From contig RHPI01001116.1 in the NCBI GenBank assembly GCA_009103225.1, positions 317,810 to 381,809 of the forward strand: DNA of 64,000 bases, written 5' to 3'. The position numbers and the translations under genes are program-made. This document shows positions 23,805 to 35,895 of this stretch, piece after piece; the first letter of the stretch is position 1; the number at the start of each line of letters is the position of its first letter. The notes under the pieces were generated by a model, which did no database searches, was not told the DNA's origin, and saw only the letters and a list, made by a program, of their open reading frames with translations. Source of the stretch: Chlorokybus atmophyticus. Its lineage: Eukaryota; Streptophyta; Chlorokybophyceae; Chlorokybales; Chlorokybaceae.

Positions 23805-24710
23805 GTTACCATGTCTTTGCAACAGCGCTGGACCTCTTTGTGTCTAGTGACCTCTTTGCACTATCGTGTCACTGTATGATGTGTGCATTGTGAACTACCC
23901 TTCCATTTTCAACAAAAGTGCATACAAAGGGTATGCGTAGTTGAACTTTAGCTATACCATTAGAGCCCGCTAGGTGCAATATGAGTGGAGGTGTTGGGCA
24001 AAGGGTAGAGGGTGCTCGACTGTGGAAGTAGGAGTGGTTAGGGGTGAAGCACCATTGCAATGGATGCGGGCATGTCTAGAAGAGATGGTAAGCTAGAGTG
24101 CAGCCATGTGGGTGTGCTAGGACAACTGTATCACAAGTGGGCAACTACATGGGCATATCCGGACTAGTGGATGTATTATTTCACCGCAAGCTATTCTACA
24201 CAAAAGCATAGACAATTGCCTGTTCAACACATGTGCATGTGCATGTGCACTACTCCGCTCGCATCTCATGTACACCCCAAATTGTATTCTGTGTACACTC
24301 ATCGCATAGCGTGCAAACTGTACTGCATCACAACCACTGGCTTACGCGCAAGAGTGGATGCAATTGCTGATGTCATATAGTAAACATACACCAGGCCAAA
24401 ACAGGGCAGTTCTAGGCTAACGGGGGTTGATTGCCCTCAGGCTCCTGCGTAAACGTGAACAATCTGCACACAAGCAGGGCTGGATGCTACTTGCAGCACC
24501 TAAAAACCCATCTGCGACTGCTGGTTTGCTGTGTAACCCCTGCCCATTGGCGCATTAACATAGGCTTTGCCGGCGACCTGCCAGATGCATAAACGTTACT
24601 CAGGTGGCCATACCGCAAAAGACACCGCAGTTCAATAGATATCACAATGAACTACTGCTACAGAGGACCACTGTATGTTGAGGACACGCAAACACAAATC
24701 AGAACCACTA

Positions 24711-26545
24711 TGTCATCCGACCATAACAAGTCATAACAGCACATACCGGTGCAAGGGTCTTTACATCAACAGCGCCCTTGCGCACTGGAGTATAATTGGA
24801 GAGTGAAAGATCGACTAGATTCTTGCCCTTGCCCAAGAAATCTGCATGGCACAGATTGCATCAGAACACTGCACACCACGACCATGCACTCGTTTGTCAA
24901 TGACATGAAATGCTTCATACCGTTTGGCGAGTCATCCAAGCGTGGGACATGTCCATTTGGTCCCAGGCCTGGAATACCAAGTGAGGAAGCGGGAGCAGGC
25001 CGTGAGGGCTGGCCGAAGCCGGGCTGCTGTGCCTGGGATGGCGCAGAGAAGAAGTTTTGAGTGCCAGATGAGGCTGGCGCTGCTGCTGGGAAGAACACGC
25101 CTGTTTGCTGCGGGCGATAGAAGGTGGGAGCAGGAGCATACACTTGAGAACTGCCAGAGTCTGCATGCCAGCCAATCGCCAGAGGTGCTCCGGCATTGGC
25201 AGAACCCCCACCCAGGATGTTTACAACAAATGGATTTGTTGGGGCGTAGTGGCCAAGCTGAGCGGGAGCGGACATAAGGTCCACCTGCTGTGGTCTTTGG
25301 CCGCCAGATACATCCATGAAATCACCTGGGGCTGGCAGTGCAAGGAACTGTTGCTGTTGTTGTTGCTGATGGCCGAAGGCTTGGGCAAAGATTGCATCAG
25401 AAGCAGATGTGCGGTTCTGAGGGACAGGGTTAGCCGGTTCGCTGTCACCAAACAGCAACTGTGAAAGTGTGTCTGGAGGCAACATGGTAGGCGGCTTCAT
25501 CTGCAACACAAAGACAGTTGTCACCGGCCAGATACCAATACAACAGACAATCAGGCTTACTATCGGTCTTGCTCTTTGCAACCATACCTCTTGAGCAGGC
25601 TCATCAATGACGACCAATGCCATTGACTCTTCAACTGGGGCTGGTGCAGGTGCTGCTGTTCCATTGGCTGCGGGAGGATGTACGTCGTCTTCTTTGATTG
25701 CCTGTCGTATTTGCTCTGTCTCCTTATAAGTCTTCATGGACTCAGCCAAAGCGCGCGCGATCTGCCGCTGCTCTTCATCCTCATTGGCAGGCACCCCAGG
25801 GCGCGAGGAGGCCGATGAGCGTGCATCTCCATACGGGTTGTTGTAAGTGTACGTATCGGATGTGCGTCGATTGCTGTAGCCTCCAGAGAAGCTTGCTGAC
25901 CTGCCACCACCCACACCACTGCCGAAACCCTCTATGCGTCCAGCGACTTCAGCATTGCCCAAGCCTGCAGCCTCAGGACCAAGCATCTGCGAAACAGCTT
26001 GCCAGTGAGCACACTCTTGCAGCGCGAAGCTGTGCGTAACTATGCACATAACTACATAACTATGCACATAACTATGCTATAAGATCTGATCAAGGGCATT
26101 GCAGTGTGGACAAACCACTGCAGTAACATAGCAGTTGTTGGCCCTGTCATGGCCAAGGAGACACTGAGGCTGACGAGGCACATAGTGCACAACCAATACT
26201 CAGAAAAATGGCTAACTCGCTCACCGATCTTCGTCGCTCGTACTCCTCTACGTCCAAACGCACTGGTCCACGACCATCACTTGAGGCCTCGGCTGCCTCA
26301 ATGATAGCCAACAAAGCCTCTGCCTGCAGCAAACAAAGAACACGCAAGTTTTACGCATAGCACGTGACACGGGCCACGTGACAAGCAGTGGTTACAACAC
26401 TGCCTTGCCTTTCTGCGCACGCTTATGCCCTTATCTTTGCTGTCCTCAGGGTCAACGAAGTGAAAGTTCTTGGCCAAAAAGCGCACCTGCATGGATTGCT
26501 GATAAGTACTCAAAACAACACCAGGGTGGACAAATACAGCAACTG

Positions 26546-26600
<55 letters not shown>

Positions 26601-27513
26601 CACCTGCAAGTAAGCATACCACCTTCCGTGCACTGCTAGCTGTGGTTGCTGCTGAGGACCTTAAGCTGCATCACCTGGATGTGAAGACTGCCTTCCTCTA
26701 CGGAGAGCTGGAGGAGGACATCTTCATCGAGCAACCACCTGGATATGAAGAAGGGGAGAGAGGCACAGCGTGCAAGCTGATCAAGGCACTGTACGGGCTG
26801 CGACNGCGCCCCCCTTTCCCCTCTTTGCATGCACTTGCACACGGCGCACACCCATAGCCATATACCAAAAAAGCAAGCAAATGCGTTCATGAGTGCTTGC
26901 CTTGTGTGCATGGTAATTGCACAGATCTTCAAGCACACGAGGACTGCCCCGTGTGCTACAGAACTCCAAAATGGTCAGCGCCTTGTGCACCTTTCTCCTG
27001 CAAAGTGGAGACCCTTTCACTGCCAAACATGTCAGACACACAGACAAAAGCAGCATCCAGTATTGCTATGCTCAGCATTTGACCAGTGTGGAAATGACAG
27101 ATGATGAATGCTCAACTGAGTGCAACGCCACTCATGAACTGCAAAGTGCTCGCCAAGCAGCACTGCATACACATACCAATTATGTGGTTTCTCATCAAGG
27201 CGACTCAACAACGTGTTCATGATGAGAGAGTAATCAAATGGATCTCGAGAGGCATTGGCGATGAAGTTCATGTCAGAGCCATGCGGGCCCCAAGCTTCGT
27301 TGCTGGTGGCATTCTTGACCTGCACAAGGACAGGAACACAACCTTATGCATTTGCAATGATGCATATTCACTAGCTGCGGCAACTGTGCATGACGGGCAT
27401 GCGCGCAAGGTAAGGTAGGCAGGTTGCCTACACCTGCTTACCATGGTCACTATTGTTGGCTCCTTGTTCCATTTGCTCTTGGCCGACTTATACAAGGACT
27501 TCATCTTGCGCAT
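24711..27513 (-). CDS. Epsin-like ENTH-domain clathrin adaptor
   Basis: The protein resembles epsin, a phosphoinositide-binding endocytic or trans-Golgi adaptor. Exon 1 begins at 27513 with [18 protein letters not shown]. Exon 2 (about 27325-27224) reads [20 protein letters not shown], the ENTH signature; exon 3 (about 26990-26925) has [20 protein letters not shown]; a later exon near 26490 has [20 protein letters not shown]. Downstream exons hold a ubiquitin-interacting-like helix ([16 protein letters not shown]), poly-Q, an NPF motif (TNPFVV) and a Pro/Ala-rich tail; the last exon has [20 protein letters not shown]. The intron between the third ENTH exon and VRFLAKNF contains poly-C, a Copia fragment and an N, so part of the ENTH domain may be missing or misassembled. 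The C-terminal stop at 24711 is provisional. Confidence 0.82.
26551..26599. repeat. Poly-C tract, about 49 nt
   Basis: An uninterrupted C homopolymer beside a retroelement fragment and within the disturbed ENTH intron. A similar tract borders the N gap at 43534, so this is probably an assembly or sequencing artefact. Confidence 0.85.
26600..26804 (+). mobile_element. Ty1/Copia reverse transcriptase fragment
   Basis: The plus-strand frame contains [20 protein letters not shown], then [20 protein letters not shown], then [11 protein letters not shown], which is the typical start of a Copia reverse transcriptase domain. It is antisense to the ENTH gene, about 205 bp long, open in frame, and cut off by poly-C on one side and an N at 26805 on the other. 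No LTR, integrase or RNase H is present. It is either a truncated insertion in an intron or a chimeric join of two contigs. Confidence 0.85.
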
Positions 27514-28095
27514 GGCTGCAGAGCGAACGGCTTAGTATGTACCCTACTCGGCAAGCATGCGATCCCACAACACTAACACTGTGCGCCCAGGCAAGAAATG
27601 ACGACACCCCATCGCAACAGCCGTTCAGCGAGTCGCTTGCAGCGGCTGCACTGGGACAGTTATACTTTTCAAATGCAATGCTCACATGCCAACGTGCGAA
27701 CATAGCAAGTTCCGAAGCAAGCTCACACTGGATGCCTTGACACTGCAGAAGTATGCGACCAGTATGTAAAGCTCCATGCCGTTCAAACAGCGTGCAGGTA
27801 TATAGTATATATAACTTATATGCGCACGGGCTGCAGCCGTGCATGCGTGTGTAAACATGCTAGCTGTTAGCGGCCATGGTGTACCGAGGCATCCGCAGCA
27901 CTTCAATGACAAGTAACGGCAACATGCCATGCTCACCCAAGACATCGGCACGCAGGTTGCTCGCGGTCCCCGGCATCTTGACGGAGCGACGCTAGAAGCC
28001 GGCCAGGCTAACCAAGAAAGAAGGACACCAACTTGCGGACAGTCCAGCAGGACGAGCGCAACACTCCAGGCTCACAAGCAAAACCTGCCCACTGC

Positions 28096-28105
28096 AAACC
28101 CTAAG
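28096..28105 (+). promoter_or_regulatory. Telo-box AAACCCTAAG
   Basis: It lies 23 bp before the ATG of the 28129 ORF and about 580 bp upstream of the ENTH start. Which gene it serves, if any, is unclear. Confidence 0.35.
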
Positions 28106-28128
28106 CGGGCCTTCCACCCAGCTTGACT

Positions 28129-28419
28129 ATGCCCGTACAACCGTTTTTTCCCGTTGCAGCACCAAGTTGCCACGCCGGAGACCTCGCTTACACACCACCT
28201 CCTCCTTCTCCTCGTGGTCGTCCTCGGCGGCGGCCACCGCAGCGACGAGGCCAGTGTCACCAATGTGCAGCTGGCAGCGACACTGTCCAGCTTTGGGGCC
28301 TGGCACGGTTAACCAAAAGCACCAAAGTGTTGCTACGAAACCTTGGTTACCTGCGGGAGATTTCAGCCTATATTCTTGATATCTGCGAGGTTCCGCCTCT
28401 GAAGGTCCGTCGAGCGTGA
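28129..28419 (+). CDS. Hypothetical ORF, 96 residues
   Basis: It begins MPVQPFFPVAAPSCHAGDLA and is Pro/Arg-rich in the middle, ending LDICEVPPLKVRRA. The Ser/Ala content of another frame in the same stretch suggests that frame choice is uncertain. The telo-box just upstream is the only support for a real gene start. No family recognised. Confidence 0.2.
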   Translation: MPVQPFFPVAAPSCHAGDLAYTPPPPSPRGRPRRRPPQRRGQCHQCAAGSDTVQLWGLARLTKSTKVLLRNLGYLREISAYILDICEVPPLKVRRA

Positions 28420-28721
28420 CACAGCTTTGGTCGGTTTGAGCTGACGGAGTAACGACGCCTGGACTTTTTGTCCACGAAAAGCGCACGCTGGTGGCATCTC
28501 GGGCGCACGCTCGCTCCCTAACGTGTAACGGTATCGTTATTCCTGGTACGAGTCCAGCAGTGTGCGAGCGTTCGTTTCCGAAGTACGCAACGTGCTCGTT
28601 CCACGTGTACGCTATGCATGATGCGCGCTATGGTACGATGCGCTCTGCGTGTATTCCATTAACAAAACCCGCGCCCGGGCTATTGACGACGGTGCTGCGA
28701 TAGTGGGCGGCGCGTGCCTAT

Positions 28722-28858
28722 ACTTATGGTGGACTTGGGAGCTCAGTTGTTAATATCTGGCCAAGTCCACCATAAGTAGTCTCATATATGTTACATGAGC
28801 CCCTTGGGAGCTCAGTTGCCAATATCTGGCCAAGGGGCTCATGTAACATATATGAGAC
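28722..28858. repeat. Twin hairpins with a shared loop and different stems
   Basis: Hairpin 1 has a 17 bp perfect stem (28722-28738 with 28761-28777). Hairpin 2 has a 29 bp perfect stem (28779-28807 with 28830-28858). Both enclose a 22 nt loop, GAGCTCAGTTG-NN-AATATCTGG, differing only at the two middle bases (TT or CC). The stems share only the five pairs next to the loop (CTTGG/CCAAG). A single base separates the two hairpins. Confidence 0.95.
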
Positions 28859-30174
28859 ATCCTACCTGCAGTAGATTACCTTCTTTGATGCAATGTCTAG
28901 TAGCAATGATGACACACCGTCTCGGAGCATTTGAATATTGTGGTGTTGGAATATTTTACCTGTGCACATTTACATTTTTTCATGGTATACTGCATAAAGA
29001 TGATAAATCGGTATAATGTAGACGCGATAAACATATACAATGTAATCGTTCTGTAAGACATAGAGTAAAATGAAGCTTGCAAATCGACGTTGTACACATA
29101 TCGGTACAACATGATATTACAATGTGGTTATATGTAAAACAAATGTAAAAGTAAAATGCATATTACTTTTATGCTCATTTTACATATACGTACGTGTGTA
29201 CATGCGATAATGCTTTTTTTGGTCGCAAAGCAATTGTCTTCGTTGCATTATGCTATTAAGTGTGGATCTTGTAATTTGGTGTCAAATTTCATGTTATATT
29301 TGCAAAACTTTGTGTTGTAATTGTCACTTGACCAAGTCATGGTATATAGAGTCAACGTGATGCTAGCTAACAACTGCACGAGCTTAGCCCTAGCTATATG
29401 GTATGATGCCTGCACATATGGCACACAATCCTCAACCATAATGCTGATGAGCTGGCTATAATGATGAGAACCAATCTCAATCTTGCAACCATGTGCGTTG
29501 GTTGTCATTGTACTAGAAGTGTATCATGTTGGATGCATGTCATGCCATGTTGCAATTGCCCTATGCAGACTCAAAACCATACCTTATCTTGCGCATGCAA
29601 TGCCCACTAACTGGAAACAATGCATGGCTTCCAGTATGCAACCAGATCTCGCGCATAAGGCAGGCCTCAACTGAAAAAGTGTCGTGTGCACAGTCCATGC
29701 TAAAAAGTGAGCGTCATGAAGTCTACTTCAAAAACTCTTTATACCCGCAATGTTCCAGCTCTGTCTCATGGTGGCGAGTGCACAAGGCTGTAAGCCTACC
29801 CACGAGTGCATAATCATGCACTGGTGCACAACTGCGTTGAGCTCAGTGCAACATATCAGACTGCGTCCATGTCACAGCCAAGCATACATGTACTTGCTTG
29901 GCACTTGAAGAAAGGAGACTTGCAAGCTTGGTGCAACGCTTGTGAACTGGTAAGCCAATGCACCAGTCAACTTGCTTAGCATTGGGCAGGGCTGCGCTTG
30001 TGTGCACATGTACTCAACTTGCTCTGCAGGCAGGTACCTCTTGTGATGCACACAAGTTTGTACCTGACCTGCTGCATCACATTGCCATCGGCGCATATGA
30101 CTGTGCTGTGCACAGCAACTCACCCCGCCACAAGGCGGGATGACATTGCGGTTTCACCTCCCCCTGGCCGACCA

Positions 30175-33086
30175 TTAATGCTGCATATCTTTCAAGGCGT
30201 CTCGTACATGTCGCACAATGCGGTCGTGAACAGGCTCCTGCATAAACACCACCATGGCTGATTTTGGCTACGGTTACCAGTGTTACGTAGTTTGTTTTGG
30301 GATAAATGGCGTCTGTTAGGCCTCTAAGCCAGCTGATATGAACCCGCTGCGGCATACCTCTGTGCTTGGCGGAATGAAGAGCTCCCCAGTGATTGTCTCA
30401 TACAGCAAGATGTACCTGAAGACGGCAAGTGTGAGAAGCCAATCTGATCCATGAGCGCCATGGCAACAACCTCCCTATTGCCATTCAGCAACTGACTGGC
30501 AATACACAACCCTAGCATACAACAACCCACCGTAGCAGATGCATGCACAATGCAAGTTGAAACCAATATTTGCCATTACTTGTAATATCTTTAGGAAGGC
30601 TGTGGGCACTGATTGTAACAACACCACACAGAGGGCAAGCAGCATGAATGGCACACAAGCCTGCATGCAACTGCTCACCGTCTGGACAGCTCTGTCACTA
30701 GGTCTGCAGGTGCTTCAGGGAGCACTGCATCGTTGTATGGATCGCAATGTTCGCGGAACCATAGACGCAAGAACTCCTGCAGCCAAGCACATCAGTTTCC
30801 ATTGGCCTTACATGAACAGCTTGTGAATGAGGCTGTCCACATTGAGAACTGGCTGGGTGTAGGCAGACAAACATCGCATTCCTGTGCATTGTAGGACTGC
30901 ATCAAATTGTGTATCACATGCTTCCTTGTCACGCCAGCTTACCTTGTCTATGTTTGCAGGCTCTTTGCCGGCTGCAAACAGCTCGTTGTATGTCTCTGCA
31001 ATCCAATATCGACTTGAATCTGGAGTATGCACCTGAGCGCAGAGGTCTGTTTGTGAGCATGTCAATACCAAAATCTCAGTAGCGTGTGCAAGCCATGCTG
31101 TCCATCACCTCGTCTATCAGCAAAATTGTCCCATCATCTGCGCGCCCAAACTCATACTTCGTGTCCACAAGCAGCAGACCATGCTGAGCCGCTGCTTTCT
31201 GCAAGACCACAAAATGCTATGATGCCCGCTGCTTGACAACCACAAGCAAGCAGATCACATCTGCCTGACAACGCGCACACTGAATGCATACTTTACAAAC
31301 AAATGCACCTGACCGTAAGAAAACAGCTCCAAGGCTTTGGCGCTAACGTACTCCCAATCTGCCTGCGTCATGAGTCCCATCTCCACTATCTGCACACAGC
31401 TGCATTATGTTCATCACCGCTTGCCAGCTGGTAGCTTCACAGTGACAGTACGGGTGCTAAAAAGCTGCAACCAGTTACTGCCATCAATGCATTCTCCATA
31501 GATGCATTGGCTGTCTAACAACACTAGCAAGTGAAGGTGTGGACCTGCTTTGGGCTGACAGGCCTGTCGTGGTCCTTGTCCTTGGTGGTGGGCGTCAGGA
31601 GGTTCTGATCTAGCTTCTGGTTCCTTACAAGACCTGAACAAATGCCTAACATAGTAACCAGGTGGCTCGCAAGGCACAAAGGCCAGGCGCATCATGTGAT
31701 CAAGGCTCCTAGTTGCTACAGATACTTTTGCGAAGCCGTCGCTAATACTTACTGACACAGCGCTGCAAGATGGGGCTACCTAAGCTCACCTTCCGACAAT
31801 ATGTTCCCGCAGTATTCTCGATCTCCCCGGTTATACACTGTCCATAGGGATGTGCTTGTGCTGCCTGTGATGTATCCCCTGACTGCAAACAAAGCCTCAA
31901 TGCACGGCATCAGCTTGTGCAGCCAAAAAACAAGGCCAAAACAGCCTAGACAGCGTTGCAGTCACTCACCAACAAACTCAACAGGAAATACTGTGCATTT
32001 GCGCGCAATTGTGACATTTGGATCGGGTGTGGACAAAACTGCATTGGGAATGATATCGGTGGTGTTGTCAAACCACCAGAGACTGGTCTCATTCAGAACC
32101 TGCAAAAGGCTGGCAACATTAGCTCAACACAAAGTTAGTCACATGGGGGACAACACAACAGACACGTTACTGCTTCGCGTACCTGCCCCTTGAAAGGAAC
32201 AGATGCCAGCAAACGGTCAAAAGCGCTCTGCCTGTCAGTTGTTACTATCACAATCGCGTCTCCAGCGTCATATGTGTCGCGCACCTGCATATGAAGGCTT
32301 GTCACAAACTACGTAATTGTAACAAGTCCGCGTGTTCATTGTGCCTGATCAAGGGAATCACCTTGCCTTGAACTTTGCTACTCAGCCTCAAGCCATGCGC
32401 AGGATCGTCAAGAGAAGTCTCCGTCAAACAGTTGGCCAGCCCTGCGGTTACTGCACCTGCCACCTGCCAAGCATGTGCAAATTCAGTGAGGCACGCAGAC
32501 AGTTGGGAGATTTGGAACAAAAACACAGGATATGAACACAACGCAGTTCTATGATGGTAGTAAGTACTTAACAACGGGGATGTCGTTGGTTTTGACACCA
32601 ATGACTCAACCTGAACAACCATTGTCACAAAGTCACGCTGGCAAAGATGCTAAGAATGCTAACAGCATGAGTGCAATAAGGGATTGAACTGCTTGTACTT
32701 GTCACCAAAGACCATACCCCTCTCCCCGGGAAGAGGGGAGGGGGACATGCATTGTGCTACTGCGAGTTGGCTGCGAAGAGTATCGTCTGCGGCCAACATA
32801 CGTATAAATGCGCAGTCACTGTGAGCTGCTGCAACACGAGGTCATCACGCACCTCAGGCCGAGGGCCTCGCTGCAGCCGTTGCGCCACATCCACTCCAGC
32901 CACGGTGGTCACTCGCACTGCCGCCCTGCGGCCTGGTATCCTCCGAGCCGCAGCTACCCCCAGACCCTTCAAAACGCTGCTCTTTAGGACTGTTGACGGC
33001 TGCTTCCACCTCGAACAAGCCAAGGCAGACGGCGGACAGCACGCCACCGCCGCCACCAGCGCCGCCGCCGCTGTCGCCAACGCCAT
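30175..33086 (-). CDS. PURC: SAICAR synthase (PurC) with N-terminal targeting extension
   Basis: Phosphoribosylaminoimidazole-succinocarboxamide synthase joins aspartate to CAIR in purine synthesis. Starting at 33086, an Ala/Arg-rich leader ([20 protein letters not shown]) suggests an organelle, probably the plastid as in plants. Later exons read [110 protein letters not shown] and [17 protein letters not shown], which is the complete family order. The last exon ends [20 protein letters not shown] with a stop at 30175. At least ten exons are implied. Core motifs of the SAICAR synthase fold are intact. A telo-box lies 9 bp before the ATG. Confidence 0.94.
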
Positions 33087-33094
33087 GCCCCTAG

Positions 33095-33103
33095 AACCCT
33101 AAA
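33095..33103 (+). promoter_or_regulatory. Telo-box AACCCTAAA beside PURC start
   Basis: Only 8 bp separate this element from the PURC ATG on the minus strand, so it would lie in or near the 5' leader. Confidence 0.45.
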
Positions 33104-33256
33104 TTGCGAGTTCAGTGATCATCTTGCATCACAGCCAGGTTGAGCTCAATGATCCTATGCTTAGGTGGCACCGGTTCACTGAACGCGCCAGCGTCTTTTG
33201 CCGGGGAAGTGCGCTGCCCACCGCCACGTGGAAGTGTGCCGTCTCGAACCATCAGC

Positions 33257-33268
33257 AAAACCCTAAAC
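33257..33268 (+). promoter_or_regulatory. Telo-box AAAACCCTAAAC
   Basis: It sits between divergent PURC and PAM16, 170 bp from the first and 310 bp from the second, and contains the full plant telo-box core AAACCCTAA. Confidence 0.5.
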
Positions 33269-33578
33269 GGCGGCGGCGGAGCTAGCAGGAGGAAGAGCAG
33301 TCCGGCGACGAGCAGCAGGGGAGTAGTAGTAGTAGGAGGAGGAGGCGCAGGTGGAGGTGGAAGAGCAACCGTTGGGGCCAGGCGGCGCCGTCAGTGACTA
33401 CTGTGTTGAGTTGCTGGTTGAACAAGCAGCTGGCTAGTGTCAGCCAGTTGGACAACAGCCTGATTGGCGGCGGCCTCAGGAGCGGTGTATAGCTGGATTA
33501 GCGGTTGGTTGAAGAATTGCATAGCAGTGGGCTTCTCACGAGCTGGGTGCTGGTTTGGATCCTCCGTTGTGATTAACC

Positions 33579-34538
33579 ATGGTAAGCAGATTGGTGTTGT
33601 TGAGGTTGCTGGCCTGGAGTGCTGCACTTGTTGTGGTCCCCTGTTTGCACTATCAGCGGTGCACATCTACGCTATTGTATGATAATATTTTACCAGGCTT
33701 GTTTATCACATGTCGTTAAGCTGCTGCCGACGTTGCACCCGCCTTTGTGCAAACCACAGTTGAGTGAGGTTGGGTTTGGAGCCCTCATGCACGTGTTTTG
33801 GTCAGACGTATTCCCTGTGTGTATGACGCTTCATTAGTTGTCATCAATGTTGCGTCTACTACCGCCTCAGATCAAAACACACTTTTATGCACCTTGTTGC
33901 GCACTCACATGCGGCTGCATGGATTTTGTTATATGTGCAGGCGGGTAAGATTATAGCAAATCTTATTGTCCTTGGCGGCGGTATCGTCATGCGAGCTATG
34001 GCACAAGCTTATCGGCAAGCGTTAGTGAGTAAGTGGCAGCAGTTTGCATGCTTGTAGCACCGGTTGGAACTGTATGTCGGATTACCAATTCGTTATTTGG
34101 TAAGCTGTGCTATTGGTTTCAACATTGCGTAAAGCATGACTCATACTGTCTTACGCAGATGCTTCCAAAACTGGTGTGGCGAGTGAGGTTACTAAAAACA
34201 CGGCAGCTCGAGCCACAAAACAGATGACCCTTGACGAAGCAGAAAAGATCTTGGGTATTGACCGAAATATGAAGTGGGAACAGATCATGAAGGTTAGTGC
34301 TTTGAGTTGTGCTGTCCGCAAAGGTTTATTGCCAGTGCAGTCTGTCTTACCATTTCTTGTACCATTTCAAATGTTAGATCGGTAACATCAGGTTGTGCAA
34401 CAGAGGTATGACAGGTTATACCAAGCAAATGAGAAAGGGGGGACTTTCTACCTTCAGTCCAAAGTTGCACGAGCCAAAGAAAGGCTCGAACAAGCGCAAG
34501 AGTATGCACAAGCACAGCAAAGGAGTACAGGCTCGTAG
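33579..34538 (+). CDS. PAM16: PAM16/TIM16, J-like subunit of the mitochondrial import motor
   Basis: PAM16 pairs with the J protein PAM18 to regulate mitochondrial Hsp70 at the TIM23 channel. Exons 33579-33581 (ATG only), 33941-34028, 34159-34292 and 34404-34538 join to 119 residues. The N-terminus [20 protein letters not shown] is the hydrophobic membrane-associated segment, followed by [20 protein letters not shown]. The J-like domain begins [13 protein letters not shown] and lacks the HPD tripeptide, as expected for this subunit; it ends [20 protein letters not shown]. The start codon is followed directly by GTAAGC, so the first coding exon is one codon with a 359 bp intron, as in eL39. 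Family match, length and exon phases agree. Confidence 0.93.
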
Positions 34539-35349
34539 GCTGCGGCATGTGAGAGACTTTTTACACTTGCCGCCATTGCGGCAGCCGCGCTGATGGCATT
34601 CATACTCCGTTTCTGGTGACGGCAGCACCTGCACTCGACCTTCATACTGTTGAATCTGAAGTTACAGATGCAGCACCTCCCGCTCATACAGTAGTTGCAC
34701 ATGAGGCTGGTGGAGCCTACAGCGCAGCATGTGTGCCAGGCTGGTGGAAGCACACTACCACTGAGCCAGCCTGCTATGTTGAGGCACACGTTTTGTGGTG
34801 ATTTTGTAACGTAACGAGAGGGTAGTGGGTTAGACTTGGGGTTGCCTGTTAGTATCTCATTCTTTGGTGAGCTGCATTGCTCATGTTAATAGTTGCCTAT
34901 TAATCATTTAACTCTCTACTGATCAGTGCTCATCCTACGTTTCACATAGGATGAGCACTGGTCAGAAAAGTGCATGTGGTCAATCAGACACCAATGCCAA
35001 TGGTGCTCCCGAGTTCTCTCCAGTATTGTAGAATGCCTGCGCCTACATTAGCTCAGCAACATGCACAGTCTTGCTCGCATTGCACCACACGTCACAAAGC
35101 TGCCTGTTGTTGTGCTTAGCTCGCAACAGCATGTTGGCGACAATACTGCGAACTGGTACTGCATTGGCAGTCTGATTCAACAATTCCATGCCCTGCACAC
35201 TTGAACACAAGATATGGCAAACTCTATACATATACACAGCAGCGCGTGCAACTTCTACATATGGTGACGCTTGTGCCACTACCTCTGTGAAAGGCATCCA
35301 AAATTGTGTACGCAGAGGGCAACATGCAGGGAGTCAGGTATCAAAACGA
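34539..35349. other. Intergenic, convergent 3' ends of PAM16 and UBL5
   Basis: No exon is recognised. A hairpin lies at 34919-34965. Confidence 0.5.
34919..34965. repeat. Hairpin, 19 bp stem with one mismatch
   Basis: CTGATCAGTGCTCATCCTA pairs with its inverted copy across a 9 nt loop; the one mismatch would be a G-U pair in RNA. It lies between convergent genes and could be a 3'-end structure or a mobile foldback. Confidence 0.9.
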
Positions 35350-35895
35350 CTAGTTGTAGTAAAGCTCAAGGCCCATGCCGTCATGAATCTCGTAATCAGC
35401 GAGCGTTATGTGGTCCTTGTAGATTGTGTACCTGCAAGGGGCAGCCTGGTCAGCTGTGGTTGGTGTTTCCGAGTGACCACCATGTATAATGCTATACTAT
35501 ACAACTCACCATTTCTGAATGCGGATCTTCTCGGGCCGCGTGCCGGTTTGGGCTGCAATCAACTTCTTCAGGTCGCCAATGGTATCATCCTCACTGTACA
35601 GCATAAGCCGTGAACTGAGTTGGTGGCTACAAGCGTGATGTGTGTAGGCTTATCTGTATTTCACATGCAAGTACAAGAAAGTAGCAATTACAGCAAGTAT
35701 GCATTGGCTATATCACAGTCCGGGACATGCACTCCTTGTTCTCATGAATGGTACCAAGTACAGTCATTGTGTTCTACACGCAGGCAGATACAATCATAAA
35801 CTCATCAAGAAAGTGTGCAAACAAACAACGGGCCCGTACTTGCACTTGACTCGCACTTTTTTGCCCAAGCGGTCGTTGCAAACCACCTCTATCAT
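35350..35895 (-). CDS. UBL5: UBL5/HUB1 ubiquitin-like protein, 3 exons
   Basis: HUB1/UBL5 binds spliceosomal proteins non-covalently and tunes splicing. Exons 35895-35840, 35593-35510 and 35431-35350 give 73 residues, the family length. It begins [20 protein letters not shown], continues [20 protein letters not shown] and [20 protein letters not shown], and ends [13 protein letters not shown]. The C-terminal tyrosine pair without a diglycine is the diagnostic feature of HUB1. Phases agree at both introns. A telo-box cluster lies about 90 bp upstream. The start codon overlaps an ATG on the opposite strand in the palindrome CATG. Confidence 0.96.

Larger units (their letters stand above)
20143..24709. 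other. Gene-poor stretch with hairpins and unassigned open frames
   Basis: Nothing recognisable is encoded. Short hairpins lie near 20280, 20380 and 20643. AT-rich DNA fills 20.7-21.7 kb. Plus-strand frames between 21.8 and 23.0 kb are open for 60-110 codons and may be remnants of a mobile element, but no transposase or reverse transcriptase motif is seen. TGCATGCA motifs are dense around 22.25-22.5 kb. Confidence 0.5.
27514..30174. other. Intergenic region between ENTH gene and SAICAR synthase
   Basis: It contains a telo-box, one weak ORF at 28129-28419, the twin hairpin at 28722-28858 and AT-rich DNA at 28.9-29.5 kb. No further exon was recognised. Confidence 0.5.
33087..33578. other. Divergent promoter region of PURC and PAM16
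   Basis: It holds two telo-boxes. GC-rich DNA with short trinucleotide runs (GGC, GTA/AGG) fills 33.27-33.39 kb, and no coding exon is supported. Confidence 0.5.
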
